Source: Roseococcus thiosulfatophilus (lineage in GTDB: Bacteria; Pseudomonadota; Alphaproteobacteria; Acetobacterales; Acetobacteraceae). Taken from it: 32,889 nt of DNA. Within the stretch, counting starts at the first letter, position 1; each line of letters opens with the position of its first letter. The stretch is taken from positions 1-32,889 of the forward strand of contig NZ_JAFFQY010000016.1 of the NCBI RefSeq assembly GCF_017311575.1, read 5' to 3'. Below are positions 23,792 to 32,668 of this stretch, piece by piece. A program made the translations under genes and the position numbers. The notes beneath the pieces were generated by a model. That model made no database searches, had not been told where the DNA came from, and saw nothing but the letters and a program-made list of their open reading frames with translations.

Positions 23792-24330
23792 TGATGGGTA
23801 TCCTGACGAAGACCACCGCCGCCGATCTGCGGCAGCGTGCCGAAGCCGCGGAAGCCGCCGCGGGCCTCGCGGACCAGCGCGCCGCCGCTGCGCGTGTGGA
23901 AGCCGCGCGCAGCCTGGCCGATGCCAACGCCGAGGGCGCCCGCACCGCCCGCACGCGTGCCATCGAGCAGGCGACCGAGGCCGACACGCAGCGTGACCTC
24001 GCCGCCGAACTGCATCGCCGCGCCGATGCGGCGGCGCGCGAGGAGGCGCTGGCCACCTATGACAAGCTGCGGCGTGCCGCGGCGCGCAGCGTGGCGGACT
24101 CCGAGCGGGCGATCCGCGCGGCGCTCGCCGAACTCGGCACCGCGCTGCCTGCCGCCCAGGCGGCGCATCGCGAGGCCATCCTATCGTGCCAGGCCGCGAC
24201 CGACGCCTTCGCGCGGCTGCCGGAGGGCGTGGCGGCGCAGCATCCGCCGTCGCCCTTCGATCCGCTGCTGACGGATGGTGTCGCCATGACCCGCTTCGCG
24301 GCGCTGCCGGTGTGGAACGTGATGGCATGA
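23788..24330 (+). CDS. 180-aa coiled-coil protein of the phage module
   Basis: Three consecutive ATG codons (23788, 23791, 23794) follow GGAG; the third has the best spacing, but the first makes the ATGA overlap with the preceding gene. Residues 10-135 are almost entirely Ala/Arg/Glu-rich helix (DLRQRAEAAEAAAGLADQRA, ARTRAIEQATEADTQRDLAA) and should form a long coiled coil, like a scaffold or a head-assembly helper. The C-terminal 40 residues are different (PPSPFDPLLTDGVAMTRFAA). Its position directly in front of the prohead protease supports a scaffolding guess. I know no named family. Confidence 0.65.
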   Translation: MMMGILTKTTAADLRQRAEAAEAAAGLADQRAAAARVEAARSLADANAEGARTARTRAIEQATEADTQRDLAAELHRRADAAAREEALATYDKLRRAAARSVADSERAIRAALAELGTALPAAQAAHREAILSCQAATDAFARLPEGVAAQHPPSPFDPLLTDGVAMTRFAALPVWNVMA

Positions 24331-25004
24331 TGCCGATAATCAGTGTCGGGGCCCGTGCCCTGCTCATCCAGGATCACGACGCCCGGCTTGCAGCCGGGCT
24401 CGCGCCCCTGAAGATGGAGACGGCGGTTCACCTCGTGCAGCAGGCGAGGACGCTGCGAGACCTGGATGGCGATCTCCGCGTCCGGCGTGTCGGCGACATG
24501 GCGACGGTGGATGCCAGGCGCCTCATGCCAAGCACGGGCGAGCCGCTCAGCCTCAATCGGGCCTCGCGCTCGGTGGAGGTGATCTGGTCCACTGGCGTGC
24601 GCAGCCGCAACTTTGTCCAGCCGCATGGCTGGATCATGGAGGAGCTGGACATGGCGCCCTCCGCGGTGCGGATGGACGTGCTGCGCTCCGGCCGTGCGCC
24701 GGTGCTCGACACCCATCGGCGCGACGGGGCGGCGCATGTGCTGGGCCGGGTCGTCGCGGCGCGCATTGAGGGTGGCCGCGGCTACGCCACCTTGCAGTTC
24801 AGCACGGCGGCGGATGTCGAGCCGGTCTGGCAGCGGGTGGTGGACGGCACGCTGCGGAGCGTCTCCGCGGGGTACCGGGTGCATCGGTATGAGCAGCGGC
24901 GCGAGAGCGTCGCTGGCGAGACGGTCTTTCGGGCCGTGGACTGGCAGCCGTACGAGATCTCGATGGTGCCGGTGCCGATCGATTACGAGGCGATGGTGCG
25001 GTAG
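24327..25004 (+). CDS. HK97-type prohead protease
   Basis: The 225-aa product overlaps the previous stop by ATGA. It has RASRSVEVIWSTGVRSRNFV, RAPVLDTHRRDGAAHVLGRV with the expected catalytic His, VVDGTLRSVSAGYRVHRYEQ with the catalytic Ser in SVSAGY, and FRAVDWQPYEISMVPVPIDY as the last core strands. This is the U35-type serine protease that trims scaffold and capsid during head maturation. In many alphaproteobacterial phages the major capsid protein follows directly or is fused. Here the frame stops after AMVR, and no capsid gene follows before the defence island. The protein is of normal protease length, so it could be active, but its substrate is not encoded in this window. Confidence 0.82.
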   Translation: MMPIISVGARALLIQDHDARLAAGLAPLKMETAVHLVQQARTLRDLDGDLRVRRVGDMATVDARRLMPSTGEPLSLNRASRSVEVIWSTGVRSRNFVQPHGWIMEELDMAPSAVRMDVLRSGRAPVLDTHRRDGAAHVLGRVVAARIEGGRGYATLQFSTAADVEPVWQRVVDGTLRSVSAGYRVHRYEQRRESVAGETVFRAVDWQPYEISMVPVPIDYEAMVR

Positions 25005-25017
25005 CGGTGAGGGGCCG

Positions 25018-25043
25018 GGCCGCCGCAGGAAGCTGTGGCGGCC
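25018..25043 (+). terminator. Strong stem-loop after the prohead protease
   Basis: GGCCGCCGCAG (25018-25028) pairs with CTGTGGCGGCC (25033-25043), an 11-bp stem with one G-T pair and a four-base GAAG loop, followed by TCCTCCTCCTTTCC. It lies 14 bases after the protease stop. Intrinsic termination is plausible despite the imperfect T tract. It separates the phage operon from the restriction-modification genes. Confidence 0.55.
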
Positions 25044-25145
25044 TCCTCCTCCTTTCCAGGCGTCGCCCCGGCCGGTCCAGTGGCCAGCATGGAATCACAG
25101 GTCGCCCCTCAACAAACGGCACCTGTGCCTCTATGCTCCGCCACC

Positions 25146-27065
25146 ATGACGACATCCCGCTATAGTGATATCCCGCGCGAAGAACTGGTCCGACTATTGG
25201 AGCGCCGCGACGCGCGTCGTTCCTTGGGCTTAGTCTGGGAACGCGAGCGCATCGCGCGTGACAATACTGACAACGACGATTTCATCGCTTTTGATCTGGA
25301 CGCGACGATTTCGACTGCGCCCAGCCTGGACGGTGGCTGGAAGAACTTGATCATCGAGGGCGACAACTGGGACGCACTGCGCGCTTTGCGCTTGACCCAT
25401 GCCGGCCGCGTGAAGTGCATCCTCATCGATCCTCCATACAATACCGGCAACAAGGACTTCGCCTACAACGACAGCTTCGTCGGCAAGGAGGATCGCTACC
25501 GGCAAAGCGTCTGGCTCGAGTTCCTCTACCGCCGCCTGCTGCTGGCGCGCGACCTCCTGACAGAGGACGGCGTGGTCCTCGTCTGCATCAACGACGAGAA
25601 TCGGGCGCTGCTCGACCTGCTGATGCAGCAAGTATTTCCGGGGATGCGCCTGGGTAGCTTCGTCTGGCGCACGAAGGACACCAACAACAGCGACAAGCGG
25701 CGGAACTGGTCCGGCGTGCACGAGCATGTGCTGGTCTTCGCCAATCCGGGCTTCGGCTTCATCGGGCCGGATGCAGGGCCAGGCAAATTCAAGGTCCGGC
25801 CTGAGTTCGGCGATGAGCCGGTTCGTCTGGATCCGATCACGAAAGCAGGGACCTTCATTTCTCGTCCGCATACGTACTACCCGATCCAAAATCCCGAAAC
25901 CGGCCTGTGGTACCCCTGTGCGCCGAATCGCGTCTGGGCGTTTTGGAGTGAAGAAGAAGTCAAACGCTCAAATGAGGAGGCAAAGGCGGAACCTATCGAT
26001 CCAGTGACTGGAAAGCGCCGGAAGATCGCCAAGCCCGGTAAAGATGAGCCGATCGAACATTATCTTCGAGCACGCGAGATCGTCTTCCCTGCCGAAACAG
26101 CCGACCCGTTCTTCTACGCCACGCGTGCCGAACTCGATGCGGCCATCGCCCGCGGCGACGTGCCTCGCGACGGCAAGGGCAGGCCGCTGTTGCGGCAGGG
26201 GTTGCCGCGGCTCGACTTCTGGGTCGGCAAGCAGATCGCCCGCGGCCGGCTCAGCCGAATCGTGCGCATGACCAAGGAGGATGAGACCAAGCGCAAGCCG
26301 GTCGGCAGTTGGATCGGCGGGCTGAACGAGGATGCTGCGGACGACGAGACCGAGATGCTCCGCTCGGATCGGCAGGGCGTCGGCACCGCCGAGATCGAGC
26401 ATCTGTTCGGGGAGCAGATTTTCAGCTTCCCGAAGCCGCTCTCGCTCATCCGTTCACTGGTGCAGGTCACGACCCAGGAAGGCGACCTGGTCCTGGATTT
26501 CTTCGCCGGCAGCGGCACCACCGGACAGGCGGTGCTGTCCCTGAATGACGAGGACGAAGGTGATCGGCGCTTCATCCTGGTGTCGAACACCGAGGCGACG
26601 GCGGAGGAGCCTGAGAAGAACCTGTGCCGGGATGTCTGCGCAGAGCGCATCCGCAAGGTGATCGCGGGCCATGGCGATGCCGAGCCCTTGCCCGGCGACT
26701 TCGCCTATCTGCGTACGCGACGCCTCGATTGGGATGACGCCCCGTATGATCTGATGCCGGATCAGGTCTGGCTGCTGCTGCAGCTTCGGCACCAGCGGTC
26801 GCTGCGACCCTTCGACCCGACGCGGGCGGTCCAGTCGAGCCCGCCGCCCAGCGATGACCCCGATGCCGGCCAGCTTGCTTTCATCCCCGACTGGTCTGAA
26901 GCGGCAGAGGGCGCTCTGCGGGAACTGTTGGCGACCGGCCCCGTGCAGGCCTTCAGCCCGGCGCCAGGTGCCATACGGGCTGCGCTCGACCTCCCGCACC
27001 TCGCTATCGAGGCAGCACCTGGGCGGTTGATGGATGAGTTCCCGCGCGTGATTGCAGGGCTGTGA
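25146..27065 (+). CDS. mod: Type III restriction-modification methyltransferase (Mod)
   Basis: The 639-aa protein is an N6-adenine DNA methyltransferase of the beta order. Motif IV DPPYNTGN is at residues 95-102, and the AdoMet-binding motif I DFFAGSGTTGQAV begins at residue 451. In between lies a large variable part that should contain the target-recognition domain. The N-terminal MTTSRYSDIPREELVRLLER and NLIIEGDNWDALRAL are typical for Mod subunits. The start is at ATG 25146; in-frame extension to 25035 covers the spacer and is unlikely. The stop overlaps the Res start, so the pair is translated together. Mod provides sequence recognition both for methylation and for the Mod-Res nuclease complex. 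The recognition sequence cannot be read from the protein. Confidence 0.92.
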   Translation: MTTSRYSDIPREELVRLLERRDARRSLGLVWERERIARDNTDNDDFIAFDLDATISTAPSLDGGWKNLIIEGDNWDALRALRLTHAGRVKCILIDPPYNTGNKDFAYNDSFVGKEDRYRQSVWLEFLYRRLLLARDLLTEDGVVLVCINDENRALLDLLMQQVFPGMRLGSFVWRTKDTNNSDKRRNWSGVHEHVLVFANPGFGFIGPDAGPGKFKVRPEFGDEPVRLDPITKAGTFISRPHTYYPIQNPETGLWYPCAPNRVWAFWSEEEVKRSNEEAKAEPIDPVTGKRRKIAKPGKDEPIEHYLRAREIVFPAETADPFFYATRAELDAAIARGDVPRDGKGRPLLRQGLPRLDFWVGKQIARGRLSRIVRMTKEDETKRKPVGSWIGGLNEDAADDETEMLRSDRQGVGTAEIEHLFGEQIFSFPKPLSLIRSLVQVTTQEGDLVLDFFAGSGTTGQAVLSLNDEDEGDRRFILVSNTEATAEEPEKNLCRDVCAERIRKVIAGHGDAEPLPGDFAYLRTRRLDWDDAPYDLMPDQVWLLLQLRHQRSLRPFDPTRAVQSSPPPSDDPDAGQLAFIPDWSEAAEGALRELLATGPVQAFSPAPGAIRAALDLPHLAIEAAPGRLMDEFPRVIAGL

Positions 27066-29563
27066 TGGCGCGCAAGCCAGGCAGAACCGCCCCCATTGTT
27101 CTGCGCGACTTCCAGGAGGATTGCGTTGCCGCGCTTGCACGCGGAGCGGTCAACACGATCGCGAAGATCCGGCAGGCGCCAGCCAACCGAGGGCGCATCA
27201 CGCGTGAGCAGGGCTATTCGCTGCTGGAAGCTCCTACCGGCTCCGGCAAGACGGTCATGCTGGCGAATGCAGCCGAGCGCATCAGCCGTGATGCGCCGGT
27301 TGTCTGGTTCTGGTTCGCGCCCTTCGCCGGCGTGATCACGCAAACCGCCAGCACGCTGAATCGCGCGGCGTCCGGCCTTCGCGTCCGCATGCCTGCAAAG
27401 GATCGTGCCCTGGAAGGCACCAAGCCGGGCGACGTCTTCGTCGCGACCTGGGCCAGCGTTGCCGCACGTAAGGCTGAGACGCGGCGCATGCGGGAGGATG
27501 ACGACAAGGCAATCGGCCTCGGCACGCTGCTGCAAGGGCTGCGAGACGCTGGCTTTGCGATCGGCGTGGTGGTGGATGAAGCACACCACTCCTTCCGTCC
27601 GGGCAGCGAGGCGTTTCGCTTCTTCACCGACACGCTGCGACCGGACCTCGTCATGATGGCGACGGCCACGCCGGATGATGGCGACATTGAAATCCTCCGA
27701 CGCGCCCTGGATGTGGTGCGGTTCCAGCGCGTCTCCGTCTCGCGCGCCAGCGTCGTGGCGGCGCGACTGAACAAGCGTGCGGTGCAGGCTGTCAGCTTCT
27801 CGGCAGAGGGTGTCGGCGCGACGCTGGTGGACATGAACGAGGTGGCGCTGCGCGCTGCTGTGGTGAAGCACCGTGAACTTCGCACTGCGCTGGCGAAGCA
27901 GGGCCTGAAGGTGTCGCCGCTGCTGCTCATTCAGGCCGGCTCTGAAGGATGGACACCCTCGCGGGTGATGGATCTGTTGACGAAGAGCCTGGGCTTTGCT
28001 GCGGATTCCATAGGCGTTCATACCGCCGACGAGCCAGATCCTGATGTCTATGCCCTGGCGCGCGACCCTGCTGTCGAAGTGCTGGTCTTCAAGATGGCGG
28101 TGGCAACGGGTTTCGATGCGCCACGCGCCTTCGTCCTCTGTGCGCTGCGCGCCGTGAGGGACCCGGCTTTCGGTTTGCAGGTGGTCGGTCGCATCATGCG
28201 CGTGCATCCCGCCCTGCAGGCCCTGACTGAACTGCCGGCGCAGATCGATACCGGTTGGGTGTTCCTCGGCGACGTCGATGGGCAGGCTGGCTTGATTGGC
28301 GCGGCTGCCCGGATCAAGGCGATCAAGGACGGCATCTCCATCATGACGGAAGCCGTCCATGTCGTGAGCGTGCGCGCGACGGAAACCGGCAATCTGGTCG
28401 TCGTCGATGATGACGGTCAGCACGAGTTCGTATTGGAGCCGGACCCCGCGCCGGCCGGGACAGATGGCACGGCGCAGCCACGCGCCGAGCGTGCGGTCGC
28501 GACGCTGAATGCCTCGAGCACATTGTTTGGCGACCTGGACGAAAGCCAGGCGCCGCTGGCGGACGACAAGCAGGCAAGGACGGAAGATGGCGCTGGTCGG
28601 CCCCGCGGCGGACGAGCCGTCCCCATGGTGCATCGATATGAGCGAAGGCAGGGCGTGACAGTTCCCGAACGGCTACGCACGGAGAAGATGCCGCGCGATA
28701 CCCAACCGCTCTTGCGGGAGCTGGTCCGCGCCGTGCGGTTCACGTCTGATCAGCTTTTGGCTGCACGAGCCGTCACCATGCCGATCGAACGGCGCGAGAC
28801 CGAAATCTTCCAGGGGAACATTCAGCGCCGCACCGAAGAACAGGGCGTCATCTCCGAACTCTTCGCACGGCAGTCGGCCCACAAGGTCTTGAGCGTCTGT
28901 GACAGCATCGCCCCAGCCGATCTTGGTCGCGCGCTGACACAGAAGCTGGCGGATGATCTTGCCCGCTCGGGCCTCGAGCCGCTGGATGAGCGAGCCCTTC
29001 GGAAAGGCTTGCATGTGGTGCTGGGTCGATGGCCGGAAATCACGCGCGAGGCGCTGCGCAAGGCCATGGCTGCCTGCACCGAGGTGGTGGATGCGGCACC
29101 ATTGCCGGAGGTTTGGACGAGCCCTGAGCCGCTGGTCGAGTCACCGCTCAACCTCTACGGCGTCATCCCGCAGGGGCTGAATACCTACGAGGCAGCCTTC
29201 GCCAAATGGCTCGATCGTCAGGCCGATCTGATTCACTGGTGGACGCGGAACCCGTCGCGGCCGAATGCAGTGGATGACTGGTCGGTACGCATCGTCCTCC
29301 CGGAGACGGGCCGCGGCTTCTACCCTGACTTCGTGGTGTCGGTGGATGGCCGGAAGGCCGGCCTCCTGCTGGCTGAAACGAAGGAACGGGTGGACAGCGC
29401 CGATACGGAGTTGAAGACGCGAACCGAGCACCGGGAGTACGGCCGGGCATTGATGATTGCCTATGATATGCAGCGGGCGCAGTTCTACCGATATGAGTAC
29501 ATGTTCGATCAGCAGCGAAACAGAGAGGTCGGCCTGCTTCGCCCTGACGATCTCCGAGACTGA
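27065..29563 (+). CDS. res: Type III restriction helicase-nuclease (Res)
   Basis: The 832-aa protein has superfamily 2 helicase motifs: EAPTGSGKT (residues 55-63), DEAH-H (171-175), MATATP shortly after, and GLQVVGRIMRVHP as motif VI. Near the C-terminus, YPDFVVSVDGRK (753 on) with ETK at 771-773 gives the PD-(D/E)-x-K nuclease signature (Asp755, Glu771, Lys773), the usual cleavage domain of type III Res. It would translocate or slide along DNA with Mod and cut unmethylated phage DNA. It starts at ATG 27065, sharing bases with the Mod stop. Length and motif order are those of an intact enzyme. Around residues 440-530 a charged, low-similarity insertion links helicase and C-terminal parts. Confidence 0.9.
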   Translation: MARKPGRTAPIVLRDFQEDCVAALARGAVNTIAKIRQAPANRGRITREQGYSLLEAPTGSGKTVMLANAAERISRDAPVVWFWFAPFAGVITQTASTLNRAASGLRVRMPAKDRALEGTKPGDVFVATWASVAARKAETRRMREDDDKAIGLGTLLQGLRDAGFAIGVVVDEAHHSFRPGSEAFRFFTDTLRPDLVMMATATPDDGDIEILRRALDVVRFQRVSVSRASVVAARLNKRAVQAVSFSAEGVGATLVDMNEVALRAAVVKHRELRTALAKQGLKVSPLLLIQAGSEGWTPSRVMDLLTKSLGFAADSIGVHTADEPDPDVYALARDPAVEVLVFKMAVATGFDAPRAFVLCALRAVRDPAFGLQVVGRIMRVHPALQALTELPAQIDTGWVFLGDVDGQAGLIGAAARIKAIKDGISIMTEAVHVVSVRATETGNLVVVDDDGQHEFVLEPDPAPAGTDGTAQPRAERAVATLNASSTLFGDLDESQAPLADDKQARTEDGAGRPRGGRAVPMVHRYERRQGVTVPERLRTEKMPRDTQPLLRELVRAVRFTSDQLLAARAVTMPIERRETEIFQGNIQRRTEEQGVISELFARQSAHKVLSVCDSIAPADLGRALTQKLADDLARSGLEPLDERALRKGLHVVLGRWPEITREALRKAMAACTEVVDAAPLPEVWTSPEPLVESPLNLYGVIPQGLNTYEAAFAKWLDRQADLIHWWTRNPSRPNAVDDWSVRIVLPETGRGFYPDFVVSVDGRKAGLLLAETKERVDSADTELKTRTEHREYGRALMIAYDMQRAQFYRYEYMFDQQRNREVGLLRPDDLRD

Positions 29564-29646
29564 AGGGTCCATGACCGTTCAGAGGTCCGTGAAATTTCGG
29601 GCCATATTCAGTGTATCTCTCTCCTTCTTACGCTCCGGGCTGACCC

Positions 29647-31482
29647 ATGCAGACCAGCTACTCCACAATCTCTGATATATTCGGTCTGCCGCGCCGATAC
29701 ACCGTGCCGCTGTTCCAGCGGCCCTACGTCTGGGCGCAGAAGACGCAGTGGGAGCCGCTGTGGACTGATGTCAGCCGCCTGGCGGACGCCGCCCGTGCCG
29801 GCGTCAATCCGCCTCCGCATTTCCTCGGCTCGATCGTCCTGGAGAAGGTGGCGACACAATCGTACCCAGAGCGCCGTGACGTGATTGACGGCCAGCAACG
29901 GCTGACAACGCTGCAGCTCCTGCTCAAGGCCGCCCATGACTGCTTCTCCGCCATCGGCGAGCAGCAGCGGGCCCTGCAGCTCGCCTCGATGCTGCGCAAC
30001 CACGCCATCGGCGCCGTCGAGGAGGAGCAGACCTTCAAGGTCCTGCCGACGAACGTCGACCGCGAAGCCTATCGCCGCGTGATGCAAGCAACATCTCCGG
30101 CCGATCTGATCGGCGTCGCCGGCCTGCTGCCGGATGCCTACCGATACTTCCACGGGCAGCTGTCGGAGTGGTTGGCGGCGCACGCGCCATCGCCAGGGGG
30201 CCAAGCCAGGGACGCCCTCTTTGTGACGCTGAACCAGCGCCTGAAATGCGTTGTGCTTGATCTGGACCAGACCGATGAGGCGCAGGTCATCTTCGAAACC
30301 TTGAACGCGCGCGGAACGCCCCTGCTTCCTGCTGACCTGGTGAAGAATTGGCTGCTCCGCGAGGTTGAGCGGCGTGGCCTGCACGGCAATATCGAACAGC
30401 TCTACGCCTCGACGTGGCATGAGTTCGACAAGGACCACGCCTATTGGCGGAAGGAGTCCGGACGTGGCCACGCTGCCCGTGCCAGGATCGACACCTATCT
30501 CGCAAATTACCTGACGCTGCACCTGCGGCACTCTGTGCCCGCGACCTACCTTTACGGCGAGTTCCTTGATCTTCAGGCACGGGAGGACGCTGGGCCTAGC
30601 ACGGATGGCAGCGGGTCGGCGGTCAATCCTGTGGCTCGACTGCAGGATCTGCGGAAACACGCCGTCGGCTTTCGCCGCGCCGACGAGGCGACGGAGCCTG
30701 GACGCATTGGGGTTTTCCTGCGCCGTCTGAAGGCGCTGGATGTCGTCTCGCTGACTCCGTTCTTTCTCTGGCTGTTCGCGCGCCCCGGGACCGATGACAG
30801 CGACGCCGCAGCCGTCTCGGAGGCGCTGGAGTCGTTCCTGGTGCGCCGCATGGTCTGCGACCTCGACACGCGCGGCTACACGACTTTCTTCGTCGATCTA
30901 CTCGCAGCTGCGTCGCAGACGCCGGACGCTGTTCCGGCCGCTCCCGCGGTGCGCCAGTTCCTCGGCAGATCACAGGCGGAGGGCGCGCGCTGGCCCGAGG
31001 ACGCTGAATTCACAAAGGCATGGATGGCTGAGCCGCTCTACAAGCGACTCACGCGCCCGCGGCTTCGCATGATGCTTCTCGCACTTGAGGCCCGTCTCCA
31101 TTCGCAGTTCAGCGAGGCGTTCACGCTCGCCGACGACAAGCTGCAGATCGAACACGTCATGCCGCAATCCTGGGAGAATCACTGGCCGCTTCCAGATGGC
31201 CAAGACGCCGGTCATGCGCAGGATCGGCGCAATGCGTTGCTGCACACCATCGGGAACCTCACCCTGGTCACCAAGAAGCTAAATCCCTCCCTGTCGAATG
31301 CGCCGTGGATCGCGGCGTCACCTGAGGGGAAGTCGAAGCGAGCGGGCCTTCACGGTCACAGCATCCTGCGGCTGAACCATGAGCTGGTGCATTCGCACGA
31401 AGATGGCTGGGACGAGGACCGGATCGAGGCGAGGAGCCTGACGCTGTTGCAGCACGCAAAAGCGGTGTGGTCCGCCCCCTGA
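29647..31482 (+). CDS. GmrSD-type restriction protein (DUF262 + DUF1524/HNH)
   Basis: The 611-aa protein has the ParB-like DUF262 domain at the N-terminus: YTVPLFQRPYVW (residues 18-29) and DGQQRLTTL (81-89), the nucleotide-binding and hydrolysis motifs. Its C-terminal part has DUF1524: IEHVMPQSW (501-509, His503) and IGNLTLV-x-x-x-LN (535 on), the His-Asn-x-Asn nuclease core. Such fused GmrS+GmrD proteins are type IV enzymes that cut modified, for example glucosylated, phage DNA with NTP use. A family member could also act on another modification or be part of a larger defence system. It follows Res after 83 bases on the same strand without an obvious terminator, so co-transcription with mod-res is likely. 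All key motifs are intact. Confidence 0.88.
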   Translation: MQTSYSTISDIFGLPRRYTVPLFQRPYVWAQKTQWEPLWTDVSRLADAARAGVNPPPHFLGSIVLEKVATQSYPERRDVIDGQQRLTTLQLLLKAAHDCFSAIGEQQRALQLASMLRNHAIGAVEEEQTFKVLPTNVDREAYRRVMQATSPADLIGVAGLLPDAYRYFHGQLSEWLAAHAPSPGGQARDALFVTLNQRLKCVVLDLDQTDEAQVIFETLNARGTPLLPADLVKNWLLREVERRGLHGNIEQLYASTWHEFDKDHAYWRKESGRGHAARARIDTYLANYLTLHLRHSVPATYLYGEFLDLQAREDAGPSTDGSGSAVNPVARLQDLRKHAVGFRRADEATEPGRIGVFLRRLKALDVVSLTPFFLWLFARPGTDDSDAAAVSEALESFLVRRMVCDLDTRGYTTFFVDLLAAASQTPDAVPAAPAVRQFLGRSQAEGARWPEDAEFTKAWMAEPLYKRLTRPRLRMMLLALEARLHSQFSEAFTLADDKLQIEHVMPQSWENHWPLPDGQDAGHAQDRRNALLHTIGNLTLVTKKLNPSLSNAPWIAASPEGKSKRAGLHGHSILRLNHELVHSHEDGWDEDRIEARSLTLLQHAKAVWSAP

Positions 31483-31681
31483 CGGTGAGCTGCCGCGGCG
31501 ACCAATGCTCCCGATGAACCCCATGGTTCCTTCCTGGCCCCGCTGTATGCGGGGGGCGGAAGCGCGCAATGTCGCTAGCGGCAGGCATGAAACGAGGTTG
31601 CCACGGGCTCCACCCGGCTCGTGATGCCAGACAACGCTCTGGATTCGCTGTATACTCATCCACGCACGGCCCGCCCTTCCA

Positions 31682-31705
31682 GTTGCCAACCTCGGCGCTG
31701 GCAAC
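31682..31705 (+). repeat. Hairpin in the leader of the terminase-like gene
   Basis: GTTGCCA (31682-31688) pairs with TGGCAAC (31699-31705) over a ten-base loop, 24 bases before the ATG at 31730. It lies just before the GAGGAGG ribosome site (31717-31723) and may be an operator or an RNA hairpin. The 247-base gap from 31483 holds no gene. Confidence 0.35.
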
Positions 31706-31729
31706 GGCCCTGCGGCGAGGAGGCTGGCA

Positions 31730-32218
31730 ATGTCCGAACGCACCACATCCGGCCGCGAGGTCGCCCGCCACCTCGGCGTCTCCCACACCGCGATCCAGAA
31801 GGCCGAGCGCATCGGGCGCATCACGCGCGAGCCGGACGGCACCTGGGACCTCGCGCGCGTGCAGCGCGACATGGCCGCCACCGCGCTTCCTGGCCGCTCG
31901 CCCCTCGCCCTGCCCGGTGACGCGACGCCGCTCGGCCGGCTCATGCTGGCCCGCCTCGCGCTGAAAGTGGAGGGGCAGCGCCTGGCCCTGGACCGCGCCA
32001 AGGGCCGGCTGATGGATGTGGGCACAGCGGGCCGGCACATCGACACCATAGCCGCGACCATGCGCGACGCCGTGCTGAACTGGCCGGCCCGCGTTGCCGG
32101 GACAATCGCATCCGAAATCCACGCCGACCCGCATCTCGTGCAGACGCTGCTGCAGGAGCACATGCACGCCCTGCTCTCCGACGTTGCCGCGCGACTGGAC
32201 GGCCAGCCCGCGGCATAG
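31730..32218 (+). CDS. Terminase small-subunit-like protein (Nu1-type HTH)
   Basis: The 162-aa protein has a strong GAGGAGG ribosome site. Residues 1-45 (TSGREVARHLGVSHTAIQKA, ERIGRITREPDGTWDLARVQ) form a helix-turn-helix of the Nu1 or MerR type seen in small terminase subunits, which select the packaging site on phage DNA. The rest is helical (LARLALKVEGQRLALDRAKG, TIAATMRDAVLNWPARVAGT, LVQTLLQEHMHALLSDVAAR), as in the oligomerising part of these proteins. The large terminase subunit would be expected downstream but is not found before the window ends; instead small hypothetical genes follow. A role as another phage HTH protein is possible. Confidence 0.7.
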   Translation: MSERTTSGREVARHLGVSHTAIQKAERIGRITREPDGTWDLARVQRDMAATALPGRSPLALPGDATPLGRLMLARLALKVEGQRLALDRAKGRLMDVGTAGRHIDTIAATMRDAVLNWPARVAGTIASEIHADPHLVQTLLQEHMHALLSDVAARLDGQPAA

Positions 32219-32344
32219 GGACGATGGGGGTCGCGGCTCGCCGCTGCCCCCTCGAATTCTCCGATTGCCGGCGCTCTATCTGCTTGGCTCATGCGCGCCG
32301 CAGCGCGAATGGTCCGTCACGCGATGAGCAGGACGAAGACCAGC

Positions 32345-32569
32345 ATGACCAAGCACGAAGCCAACCAGCAGCGGAGCCTCGCAGCCTTCATGGCGAAGAA
32401 GGCCGAATTCGATGCGCTGCTCGCCGAACTCACTCAGGCCAGCGACGACCATTTCAACGCGGATCCCGACACGGTGCTTTGGGGCGAGACAGCGTGGTTG
32501 GCCGACGCCACCGCGAAGCTGAAGGAAGTCGCCGACGCGCATTTCCGCCGCGGCGAATACGCGGCGTAG
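32345..32569 (+). CDS. 74-aa hypothetical helical protein
   Basis: The start is chosen at ATG 32345 (MTKHEANQQRSLAAFMAKKA); ATGs at 32324 and further left are in frame but precede the conserved-looking part. The product is acidic and mainly helical (EFDALLAELTQASDDHFNAD, then WGETAWLADATAKLKEVADA). Similar short proteins often sit in front of DUF3489 genes in alphaproteobacterial mobile DNA, as here; that is from memory. The function is not known. Confidence 0.65.
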   Translation: MTKHEANQQRSLAAFMAKKAEFDALLAELTQASDDHFNADPDTVLWGETAWLADATAKLKEVADAHFRRGEYAA

Positions 32570-32630
32570 CCAGCGCCACCCGGCGCCGCGCCCGCCCCGG
32601 CAGGCCAGCCCTGCAGGGGCTCGGGGTCGT

Positions 32631-32652
32631 AGCACCCGGATGGTCGGGTGCT
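32631..32652 (+). promoter_or_regulatory. Hairpin just before the DUF3489-like gene
   Basis: AGCACCCG (32631-32638) and CGGGTGCT (32645-32652) are perfect inverted repeats around a six-base loop, ending 16 bases before ATG 32669. There is no T tract after it, so it is more likely an operator or translation-control hairpin than a terminator. Confidence 0.45.
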
Positions 32653-32668
32653 GGACCCGGAGACCCCA

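Noticed and set aside
22227-24056. 609-aa minus-strand frame
   Set aside because: Antisense to Toprim, ATPase and TubC-like genes that have clear motifs; composition is Ala/Arg/Gly-rich shadow sequence.
26762-28633. 623-aa minus-strand frame
   Set aside because: Antisense to the Mod and Res genes, whose catalytic motifs are intact.
29608-30660. 350-aa minus-strand frame
   Set aside because: Antisense to the DUF262 part of the GmrSD gene; no motif of its own.
23408-31526. Shared ATGAACCCCATG at about 23,411 and 31,514 as a possible insertion duplication
   Set aside because: A 12-base match is expected many times by chance in 33 kb, and the copies do not flank the island.
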